Shown here one piece after another: positions 1 through 5,277 of a stretch of 11,744 nucleotides of DNA. Position numbers and translations under genes: made by a program. The notes below the pieces were generated by a model that saw nothing but the letters and a program-made list of their open reading frames with translations, ran no database searches and was not told where the DNA came from. Each line of letters starts with the position of its first letter. Within the stretch, counting starts at the first letter, position 1. The DNA comes from Thermoleophilia bacterium (GTDB taxonomy: Bacteria; Actinomycetota; Thermoleophilia; Gaiellales; Gaiellaceae): contig JAICTB010000053.1 of assembly GCA_025936595.1 (NCBI GenBank), positions 1 through 11,744 of the forward strand, read 5' to 3'.

Positions 1-242
1 CGCGTGACCCGGTCGGCCGCGGTCTCGAACGGGCGCAGGATCCCGGCGACGGAGCCCTGCACGCCGTTCAGCGCGCTCGACCGGAACGAGACCGTGATCA
101 GCAGCAACGAGAGCAGCACAAGGAGGCCCACGACGATTCGGCGCTTGACGGCGCTCGAGCGATTCGTGGGGTATCCGGAGGACGCGGTGCGCTGGACGGA
201 TGAGCCCAGGACCGCGAGGCGTACGGTCCGGTTGCGAGGCAC
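1..242 (-). CDS. mreC: Rod shape-determining protein MreC, N-terminal part (cut by window edge)
   Basis: This is the first 80 residues of MreC, the single-pass periplasmic/extracellular scaffold that links the MreB filament to the elongation synthases PBP2 and RodA. The visible part has a basic N-terminal tail of about 35 residues (MPRNRTVRLAVLG... to ...AVKRR), then a hydrophobic segment at about residues 36-53 (IVVGLLVLLSLLLITVSF), then RSSALNGVQGSVAGILRPFE. That last stretch is typical of MreC just after its transmembrane helix, where the dimerising coiled coil begins. The rest lies beyond the left edge. The start is a GTG (242-240). No other ATG, GTG or TTG in this frame lies between it and the membrane segment except one inside that segment, and no clear Shine-Dalgarno is seen. 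The gene follows the MFS remnant by 34 nt and is separated from mreB by about 730 nt, which is unusual for this pair. The identification rests on hydrophobic pattern, family resemblance and position near mreB. Confidence 0.8.
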   Translation of the reverse strand, partial: MPRNRTVRLAVLGSSVQRTASSGYPTNRSSAVKRRIVVGLLVLLSLLLITVSFRSSALNGVQGSVAGILRPFETAADRVT

Positions 243-276
243 GGAGATGAAGCGTAGCGGGGCGTGCGCCCGGAGG

Positions 277-450
277 CTATGCGGCCTCGGGAACGTCCTC
301 GGTGTGAATCCGCGCCACGTCGGCCCGGCGCACGGTCAGGGCCATCACGACGATGCCCGCCGCAAGCAGGAGGGCACCGACGCCGAAGGCGACGTGGAAG
401 CCCTTCGTCAGCGCGTCGGCCCGCAGGGCGACCGAGCTGACACAGCCCAC
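277..450 (-). pseudogene. Remnant of an MFS transporter C-terminus (last TM helix), or a small membrane ORF
   Basis: Reading from about 429 to the TAG at 279-277, the product ALRADALTKGFHVAFGVGAL then LLAAGIVVMALTVRR and an acidic tail ending EDVPEAA looks like the final loop, last transmembrane helix and cytoplasmic tail of an EmrB/QacA-type (DHA2) major facilitator. The motif A-L-T-x-G-F-x-x-A-F followed by a glycine-rich helix is typical of that end. The other 13 helices are absent: the gene upstream is a complete acetyltransferase whose stop lies at 454-452. The likely explanation is a transporter gene mostly deleted, leaving about 50 codons. The same frame has a GTG at 450-448, one nt after the acetyltransferase stop, so a 57-residue single-TM peptide could still be made by translational coupling. 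Whether it is functional cannot be told from the sequence. Resemblance to MFS is by eye. Confidence 0.55.
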
Positions 451-451
451 G

Positions 452-943
452 CTACCGATCGAGGGCGTGCACCCAGAGCGTTCCCCACTCGCTCGGCACC
501 TCCGCATGCAGCCGGAACCCGAGCTTCGCCATCACGTTTCGCGAGGCGACGTTGGGCTCGGTGGTGATCGAGACCGCGCGCGCGTAGCCGAGCGGGCCAA
601 ACGTCCACTCGACCGCCGCCGCGCCCGCCTCGGTCGCAATGCCGCGGCCCCACCAGGCGGGATCGAGCGCCCAGCCGACCTCGGGATCGTCCGGCCACAT
701 GCGATGGAACTGCGGGCCGCAGCGCCCGATCAGCGCGCCGGTCTCGCGCCACTCGACCGCCAGCAGCCCGAACCCGTGCTCCTCCCAGTGCCTCACCCAA
801 CGGTCGAACGCCTCGTCGCTCTGCGCGCGCGTCTGCACGCCGGCGAGGTGACGTGTGAAGTCGGGGTCGGCGTTCCACGCGGCGACGGTGTCACGGTCGT
901 CGTCGGTGAAGCGGCGAAGCCGGAGGCGCGGGGTCTCGATCAC
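452..943 (-). CDS. GNAT N-acetyltransferase, RimJ/RimL-like
   Basis: This is a 163-residue GCN5-related N-acetyltransferase, which transfers acetyl from acetyl-CoA to an amine; the acceptor is unknown. It opens VIETPRLRLRRFTDDD, the beta-1 strand of the RimJ/RimL/Acetyltransf_3 group (ETxRLxLRxxxxxD). The acetyl-CoA motif A is at about residues 95-107 (P-A-W-W-G-R-G-I-A-T-E-A, the R/QxxGxG/A loop). Motif B includes N131 and N136 in EPNVASRNVMAKLGF, the usual N-x-x-S-x-x-V-x-x-K-L-G-F signature. The protein appears complete for its family, though on the short side. The start is GTG at 943-941, the only plausible initiator between the mreB stop (971-969) and the first conserved strand, so it follows mreB after 25 nt and is probably co-transcribed. 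It lies between mreB and mreC, where no gene is expected. A ribosomal-protein substrate (as for RimJ/L) or a small-molecule substrate are both possible. Confidence 0.85.
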   Translation of the reverse strand: MIETPRLRLRRFTDDDRDTVAAWNADPDFTRHLAGVQTRAQSDEAFDRWVRHWEEHGFGLLAVEWRETGALIGRCGPQFHRMWPDDPEVGWALDPAWWGRGIATEAGAAAVEWTFGPLGYARAVSITTEPNVASRNVMAKLGFRLHAEVPSEWGTLWVHALDR

Positions 944-968
944 GGGGTCTGGAGCTGACCCCGGTTGG

Positions 969-2030
969 TCAGTAGCGGCGGCCGTTGCGCGAGCGGCCGC
1001 GCGGACGCGCACGCGAGCTGCGATGGATCGCGTCGAACTCCTCGAGGCTGCGCCCGGAGCCGACGGCGACGCACGTCAGCGGCGACTCGGCGAGGTGCAC
1101 CGGCATGTGGGTCTCGTGGCGCAGCCGCTCGTCGAGCCCCTGCAGCAGCGCGCCGCCGCCCGCGAGGACGATGCCGCGATCCATGATGTCGGCGGCAAGC
1201 TCGGGCGGTGTCTTGTCGAGCGTCGACTTGATGGCGTCGACGATCTGGTTGACCGGTTCCTCGAGCGCGTGCCGCACTTCCTCGCTCGAAAGGATCACGG
1301 TCTTCGGCAAGCCGCTCAGCATGTCGCGGCCGCGAACCTCGGCCTGCACCTCTTCCTTCATCGCAAATGCAGAGCCGACCTCGAGCTTTATCTCCTCGGC
1401 TGTCTGCTGACCGATGAGGAGCTTGTACTCGCGCTTGATGTGATTGATGATCGCCTCGTCCATCTCGTCGCCGCCGACGCGCAGCGACTGCGAGACGACG
1501 ATGCCGCCGAGCGAGATCACCGCGACCTCGGTCGTCCCGCCGCCGATGTCGACGATCATGTTTCCCGTCGGTTCTGCGACGGGCAGCCCGGCGCCGATCG
1601 CCGCGGCCATCGGCTCTTCGATCAGGTACGCCTTGCGCGCGCCGGCAGAGAGCGTCGCCTCCTCGACCGCGCGCTTCTCGACGCCCGTCACGCCGGACGG
1701 AACGCACACGACGACGCGCGGATGCGCGAAGCGATGCTGGTGCACCTTCTGGATGAAGTGGCGGAGCATCTGCTCGGTGACGTCGAAGTCGGCGATCACG
1801 CCGTCCTTCAGCGGGCGGATCGCGCTGATCGTGCCGGGCGTGCGGCCGAGCATGCGCTTCGCCTCGAGCCCGACCGCGTGCACCTCGCCGTTTCGCTGGT
1901 CGATCGCGACGACCGACGGCTCGGACAACACGATGCCGCGTCCGCGCACGTAGACGAGGGTGTTCGCCGTTCCGAGGTCGACGGCCATGTCGCGGCCGCC
2001 GAAGCCGGTCAGATAGTTGAAGACGCCCAT
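969..2030 (-). CDS. mreB: Rod shape-determining protein MreB (bacterial actin)
   Basis: MreB polymerises on the inner face of the membrane and positions the lateral-wall elongation machinery. The 353-residue product carries the full actin-fold nucleotide site: phosphate-1 D18-L-G-T-A-N-T, connect-1/phosphate-2 D161-I-G-G-G-T-T-E, and the adenosine motif L289-A-G-G-G-A-L-L-Q-G-L. It also has the family-specific blocks GRTPGTISAIRPLKDGVIAD (about 62-81) and LIEEPMAAAIGAGLP (about 136-150). I chose ATG 2030-2028 because MGVFNYLTGFGGRDMAVDLG aligns with MreB N-termini; an in-frame GTG at 2042, one nt after the preceding stop, would add MPAV. Neither has a strong Shine-Dalgarno, so coupling to the upstream gene is likely. 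The core ends at about residue 337 and is followed by a very basic tail (RSSRARPRGRSRNGRRY) that is longer than in most MreBs. A rod-shaped or filamentous cell is implied but not proven. Confidence 0.98.
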   Translation of the reverse strand: MGVFNYLTGFGGRDMAVDLGTANTLVYVRGRGIVLSEPSVVAIDQRNGEVHAVGLEAKRMLGRTPGTISAIRPLKDGVIADFDVTEQMLRHFIQKVHQHRFAHPRVVVCVPSGVTGVEKRAVEEATLSAGARKAYLIEEPMAAAIGAGLPVAEPTGNMIVDIGGGTTEVAVISLGGIVVSQSLRVGGDEMDEAIINHIKREYKLLIGQQTAEEIKLEVGSAFAMKEEVQAEVRGRDMLSGLPKTVILSSEEVRHALEEPVNQIVDAIKSTLDKTPPELAADIMDRGIVLAGGGALLQGLDERLRHETHMPVHLAESPLTCVAVGSGRSLEEFDAIHRSSRARPRGRSRNGRRY

Positions 2031-2043
2031 GACCGCGGGCACT

Positions 2044-2901
2044 CTAGCTGCGAAGTACTTCGCCCAACCAGCGGGTTGCCTCGGCGAAGAGCGCAGGGTT
2101 CGTCTCGGGTGTGTAGTAGCCGAGCGCGCTCAGCGCCTGCGAGACGGCCCAGCCCTGCGCGCGCAGCCACGTCGCGTCGTCGACGTCGAGCAACGCGCGA
2201 AACCGCTCGCGGTCCGCACGCGCGACGAGCTTCCAGGCCGCCATCACGTCCACGGCCGGATCGCCGAGCCCGAGGCCGCCCCAGTCGAGCACGGCAGCGA
2301 GACGGCCGTTGCGGACGAGAACGTTGCGACGGTCGAGGTCGGCGTGGATCCACACCGGCGCGCCGGTCCATTCCGGCGCGCCCATCGCGCGTTCCCACAA
2401 CTCGAGCGCGCCCGGTGCGTCCACGCGCTCGAGCGCGTCCCGGACGGCCCGGTCGCGCGACTCGAGGGGCCGGCCGCGGCCACCCGCCGGCTCAGGCCCG
2501 CCGGCGACCTCGATGCGCTGGAGCGCTGCGACGAACGCGGCCGTGTCGTCCGCGTCGAGCGGCGCGGTCGGCGTATCGCCGTCGAGCCACGTGTGGATCG
2601 ACCAGTACCACGGGTACGCCGCCCCGGGCCGCCCGCGCGCGACGGGGGCCGGGATCTCCACCGGAAGCTGCGGGGCGAGGAACGGCAGCCACTCGAACTC
2701 GAGGTCGTCTTCCGTCTCCGGCCCGTCGCGGCGCGGGAGACGCACCGAGAGCTCCGCACCGAGCCGGTAGATCACGTTCACGGTCCCGTCCGGCTCGACG
2801 CGCGTGAGCGGCAGCTCAGCCCATTCCGGGAACTGCTCGGCGAGCAGACACCTGACGAGCGACTCGTCGATCGCCAGCTCGTCGTCGTGCACCTTCGGCA
2901 T
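2044..2901 (-). CDS. Aminoglycoside phosphotransferase (APH)-family kinase
   Basis: This 285-residue protein has the APH/choline-kinase fold. The catalytic loop is H186-A-D188-L-D-R-R-N193 (the HxDxxxxN Brenner motif) and the metal-binding aspartate is D206 in VLDWGGLGLGDPAVD (DxG-type loop, with the second conserved D214). The N-lobe beta strand carries an arginine (L51-S-V-R-L-P-R-R) where classical APHs have the ATP-contacting lysine; this variant is common in environmental APH-like proteins. Such proteins phosphorylate small hydroxylated molecules (antibiotics, sugars, homoserine, choline, fructosamine), and the substrate cannot be read from sequence, so resistance should not be assumed. 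The start ATG 2901-2899 shares one base with the maf stop (TGATG), which fixes the start and implies translational coupling. The frame stays open further upstream but would overlap maf deeply. The gene sits between maf and mreB, genes that are otherwise cluster neighbours. Confidence 0.88.
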   Translation of the reverse strand: MPKVHDDELAIDESLVRCLLAEQFPEWAELPLTRVEPDGTVNVIYRLGAELSVRLPRRDGPETEDDLEFEWLPFLAPQLPVEIPAPVARGRPGAAYPWYWSIHTWLDGDTPTAPLDADDTAAFVAALQRIEVAGGPEPAGGRGRPLESRDRAVRDALERVDAPGALELWERAMGAPEWTGAPVWIHADLDRRNVLVRNGRLAAVLDWGGLGLGDPAVDVMAAWKLVARADRERFRALLDVDDATWLRAQGWAVSQALSALGYYTPETNPALFAEATRWLGEVLRS

Positions 2902-3458
2902 CAGCCGAATCCGTACGCGCCTGCGAAGCGCGTCGCGAGGAGGCGGACGAGCAGTCTTCCGGGAAGCCCGACCACGTTCAGGAAGTCGCCCTCGACGCGC
3001 TCGACGAGGCTCGCACCGAGGCCCTGGATCGCGTACGCGCCGGCCCGTCCCTCCCATTCGCCGGAGCCCAGGTAGTGCGCGAGCTCACGGGGCACGAGCG
3101 GCCGGAACGTGACGAGCGTCGTCTCCGAGTGGAGCTCCTCCCAGCCGGGCGTGCGCAGGCAAAGGCCGGAGACGACCTCGTGCGTCTGTCCCGCGAGCGC
3201 GTCGAGCATCGCTTCCGCCTCGGTCTCGTCGCCGGGCTTGCCGAGCAGCTCGCCGCGGAACAGCACCTCGGTGTCGACGCCGAGCACGGGCGACTCCCCG
3301 CCCTCGACCGAGCGCGCCTTCCCCGCGGCCCGCTCGAGCGGGCTCGTGCCGGGCAGCTCCTCGTAGTCCGGCGGGACGACCCGGAACGGAACGCGCAGCT
3401 GCTCGAGGATCGCGCGCCGCTGCGGCGAGGTGGACGCGAGGATGAGCGGCGCCGTCAT
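2901..3458 (-). CDS. maf: Maf nucleotide pyrophosphatase (YhdE/dTTP-UTP type)
   Basis: Maf proteins hydrolyse non-canonical or excess nucleoside triphosphates to the monophosphate and pyrophosphate, and are linked to septum formation in Bacillus. This 185-residue copy has the N-terminal signature L7-A-S-T-S-P-Q-R-R-A-I-L (S-x-R-R), the lysine in AAGKARSV, the catalytic aspartate D62 in V-L-G-V-D-T-E-V, GKP at 73-75, the V-x-S-G strand at about 95-98 (usually V-x-T-G), and G140-A-Y-A-I-Q-G with the C-terminal GDFLNVVGLP block. The G-A-Y-x-I-Q-G form is that of the dTTP/UTP pyrophosphatase branch rather than the YceF m7GTPase branch. The usual GADTVV reads GVDTEV, a mild deviation. The start ATG 3458-3456 overlaps the methyltransferase stop as ATGA, and the stop overlaps the next start as TGATG, so it is locked into the polycistron on both sides. 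Confidence 0.95.
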   Translation of the reverse strand: MTAPLILASTSPQRRAILEQLRVPFRVVPPDYEELPGTSPLERAAGKARSVEGGESPVLGVDTEVLFRGELLGKPGDETEAEAMLDALAGQTHEVVSGLCLRTPGWEELHSETTLVTFRPLVPRELAHYLGSGEWEGRAGAYAIQGLGASLVERVEGDFLNVVGLPGRLLVRLLATRFAGAYGFG

Positions 3459-4222
3459 GCCCGCCTGCGCGCCACCCAGATCTCCTCGCACGGCCACTTC
3501 TGCGCCCACTCGGCGGTGACGTATGCGTAGTGCTCGTGCGTCTGTGCGTTGGCGGGCGCCTGCACCTCGACGAGGCGCTCGATCTCGAAGCCGCTCTTGC
3601 GAAGGAGGTCGATCCATTCCCCGTGGGCGAGGTGAAACTCGACCCCGCCTTCGGGCCACTCGAAGCGGTGCATCCCGAACTGCGGCCGCTGCAATGTCTC
3701 GCTCGCGGGGATCTCGTCCGGCGAGCAGAGGATCACGAGCGTCGAGTTGCGCAGGAAGACGAGCCGCCCGCCCGGGCGCAGCAGACGCGCCGCCTCGGGG
3801 ACCCACCGGTACGGGTCCACCCAGATCGACGCGCCGTACTCCGACAGCACGAGGTCGGCGCTCGCGTCCGGCAGCCCCGTCGCGGCCGCGTCTGCCTCGA
3901 TGAGCGGAAACTCGATCCCCGTCTCGTGCATCATGCGGCGCGCCGTCGCGAGCTGCGCGGGCGTCACGTCGACGCCGACCGGTCGCGCACCGCGCTTCGC
4001 GAGCCAGGCGGAGAAGTACGCGGTGCCGCACCCGAGCTCGACCACGTCGAGCCCGTTCACGTCGCCGAGCACGTTCAGCTCCGACTCGTCGACCGCCCAG
4101 ATCCCCCAGGAGATGTCGTCGAGCGCCCAGTTGGTCGCGGCGCTGTCGTTCGTGTACTCGGCGTTCGTCTGCGTCCAGAGCGCGACGTTCTTCGCGGCGT
4201 CCGCGTCAGCCGACGAGCCCAT
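3455..4222 (-). CDS. Class I SAM-dependent methyltransferase
   Basis: This 255-residue protein has a Rossmann-fold methyltransferase core (Methyltransf_11/25 type). SAM motif I is V61-E-L-G-C-G-T-A-Y-F, the acidic residue ending beta-2 is D85 in VGVDVTPAQ, D111 ends beta-3 (LIEADAAATGLP), and the post-beta-4 strand is followed by R149-P-G-G-R-L-V-F-L-R-N. An N-terminal lid (ALWTQTNAEYTNDSA...NWALDDISWGIWAV) and a tryptophan- and histidine-rich C-terminal part probably form the acceptor site, whose ligand is unknown. Proteins of this architecture are common in actinobacteria and are usually annotated only as methyltransferases. The start ATG 4222-4220 is the only initiator compatible with the N-terminal homology, and it places the start 17 nt inside the end of ndk. 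The stop overlaps the maf start as ATGA. It is an accessory gene between ndk and maf. Confidence 0.9.
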   Translation of the reverse strand: MGSSADADAAKNVALWTQTNAEYTNDSAATNWALDDISWGIWAVDESELNVLGDVNGLDVVELGCGTAYFSAWLAKRGARPVGVDVTPAQLATARRMMHETGIEFPLIEADAAATGLPDASADLVLSEYGASIWVDPYRWVPEAARLLRPGGRLVFLRNSTLVILCSPDEIPASETLQRPQFGMHRFEWPEGGVEFHLAHGEWIDLLRKSGFEIERLVEVQAPANAQTHEHYAYVTAEWAQKWPCEEIWVARRRA

Positions 4223-4625
4223 CGGGGAACCAGATCCCGATCTCGCGTTCGGCGGACTCGGGCGAGTCCGAGCCATGGACGAGGTTGTTCGGCATGGCGA
4301 GCGCGAAGGAGCCGCGGAGTGAGCCGGGATCGGCGTCCGCAGGATTCGTCGCGCCGATCGTCGTGCGGCACGTGGCGATCGCGCCCTCGCCTTCGAGCAC
4401 GAACGCGAGTGTCGGACCGGAGGTGATGAAGTCCACGAGCTCTCCGAAGAAGGGCTTCTCCCGGTGCTCGGCGTAGTGCGTCTCGCCGGTCTCGCGCGTC
4501 GCAGTCACGAGACGGGCTGCGCGGAGCTTCAGACCGCGCCGCTCGAACCGCGCGAGGATCTCACCGGCAAGGTTACGCTCGACGGCGTCCGGCTTCGCGA
4601 GGATCAACGTGCGCTCGAGGGCCAT
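4206..4625 (-). CDS. ndk: Nucleoside diphosphate kinase
   Basis: NDK equilibrates nucleoside di- and triphosphates through a phosphohistidine intermediate, feeding nucleic-acid and cell-wall precursor synthesis. The 139-residue product has the usual length. It opens ALERTLILAKPDAVERNL (K11 in the KPDAV/G motif), carries GATNPADADPGSLRGSFA (about residues 91-108), and has the active-site histidine H117 in N114-L-V-H-G-S-D-S, followed by PESAEREIGIWF. The residues before it (SFALAMPNN) differ from the common D-F-G-L-D-I-G-R-N version, a modest divergence that leaves the catalytic residue intact. The start ATG 4625-4623 lies 13 nt after the zinc-ribbon gene stop (TAA 4641-4639). No good Shine-Dalgarno is visible. 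Its place between the zinc-ribbon/folC block and maf/mreB matches the ndk position in Streptomyces. Confidence 0.97.
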   Translation of the reverse strand: MALERTLILAKPDAVERNLAGEILARFERRGLKLRAARLVTATRETGETHYAEHREKPFFGELVDFITSGPTLAFVLEGEGAIATCRTTIGATNPADADPGSLRGSFALAMPNNLVHGSDSPESAEREIGIWFPDGLVG

Positions 4626-4638
4626 GCGGCCGCGGAGA

Positions 4639-5157
4639 TTAGCTGGACCGCCGGCGACCCGGTGGGCGCTTCGCTTCGGCGACGTGCAGCGTGCCTTCGT
4701 CGTGCGCGATCGGCGTCTCGCAGTACGGGCACACCTGCCAGAGCGCCTCGAGCGGGCGGTTGCACGTGACGCACGCTTGCCGCAGCTTCGTCGTGCAGAC
4801 CGGGCAGATCAGGAACTCCTCGTCGACCTCGGCACGGCACACCGGGCAGTGAAGTCCCCGTCCGCCGAGACGCTTCTCCATCGCCTTGATCTCGAGCTCG
4901 CGCTCGCGCACGTCCTCCAGGTACTCGGGCGGCCGGAACAGCATGTAGATCAGGGGGCCGATGAACGGCACGATCCCGAGCACGGTCGAGACCCAGACGA
5001 GCATGGGGTCCTCGATCCTCCGGCGAGCATCCTTGTAGACCCAGTAGACGGTCGCGACCCAGAAGACGAGCACGAAGAAGATCGCGAGGTTGCGGATCAC
5101 GTACCACGTCGAGGAGTGGAAGAAGTCGTGCACGCTGCCGAAGCTCGCCGCGATCAC
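4639..5157 (-). CDS. Two-TM membrane protein with a C-terminal double zinc ribbon
   Basis: This is a 172-residue protein of unknown function. It has a short extracytoplasmic or amphipathic N-terminus, a hydrophobic helix at about residues 19-41 (YVIRNLAIFFVLVFWVATVYW), a second at about 52-74 (MLVWVSTVLGIVPFIGPLIY), and a charged, helical linker (EDVRERELEIKAMEKRL) that could be a short coiled coil. Four paired cysteine knuckles follow: C104/C107, C118/C121, C129/C132 and C143/C146, each CxxC, forming a double zinc ribbon (DZR). The topology suggests a cytoplasmic zinc-ribbon head on a membrane hairpin, a layout used for protein-protein contacts. The start is GTG 5157-5155, supported by AGGAAG at 5172-5167, nine nt upstream. 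It overlaps the stop of the 40-residue peptide as GTGA. A hypothetical gene lies at this position between folC and ndk in Streptomyces, which suggests a conserved role with this cluster. Confidence 0.85.
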   Translation of the reverse strand: MIAASFGSVHDFFHSSTWYVIRNLAIFFVLVFWVATVYWVYKDARRRIEDPMLVWVSTVLGIVPFIGPLIYMLFRPPEYLEDVRERELEIKAMEKRLGGRGLHCPVCRAEVDEEFLICPVCTTKLRQACVTCNRPLEALWQVCPYCETPIAHDEGTLHVAEAKRPPGRRRSS

Positions 5158-5276
5158 AGGAGGATTCTTCCTATTCCGTAACCCGCGGCAAACGCGAGCC
5201 CGACGAAGAGCACGAGGAGGAGTAGGGCGAAGAGGAAGACGCTGATGCGTTCACCGGGCCGGGTCATCGTATGCAT
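5154..5276 (-). CDS. Small single-pass membrane peptide (40 aa), hypothetical
   Basis: Between the folC stop (TGA 5280-5278) and the zinc-ribbon gene start lies a 40-codon frame beginning ATG 5276-5274, one nt after the folC stop. A second in-frame ATG at 5267-5265 would give 37 residues. The product is M-H-T-M-T-R-P-G-E-R followed by a long hydrophobic helix (ISVFLFALLLLVLFVGLAFA) and the end AAGYGIGRILL, with the glycine-spaced pattern G-x-x-x-G that favours helix packing. The charged N-terminus and hydrophobic C-terminus predict N-in topology. The stop overlaps the next start by 4 nt (GTGA) and the Shine-Dalgarno of the next gene lies within this frame, so it fits the packing of a real gene. 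It may be a partner of the two-TM zinc-ribbon protein. Function unknown. Confidence 0.7.
   Translation of the reverse strand: MHTMTRPGERISVFLFALLLLVLFVGLAFAAGYGIGRILL
5165..5174 (-). promoter_or_regulatory. Ribosome binding site deciding the zinc-ribbon gene start
   Basis: On the minus strand AGGAAG (5172-5167) sits nine nt before the GTG at 5157. It is one of the few good Shine-Dalgarno matches in the window. Most other genes here have weak or no match and appear to start by coupling to the stop of the gene before. Confidence 0.5.
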
Positions 5277-5277
5277 T

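Noticed and set aside
4..567. 187-codon plus-strand frame at the left edge
   Set aside because: It runs antisense to mreC, the MFS remnant and part of a GNAT gene, all of which have recognisable protein features; its own product has none.
855..2807. 650-codon open frame on the plus strand
   Set aside because: It is antisense to mreB and the APH-family gene, is Arg/Ala/Pro-rich without recognisable domains, and arises from the GC-rich codon pattern of the minus-strand genes.
2044..2901. Aminoglycoside resistance gene
   Set aside because: The kinase fold is clear, but sequence alone does not show an antibiotic substrate; many APH-like proteins act on ordinary metabolites.
2902..3057. Longer N-terminus for the APH-family gene (start at 3057)
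   Set aside because: It would overlap maf by more than 150 nt with an Arg-rich sequence of no homology; the TGATG junction gives the natural start at 2901.
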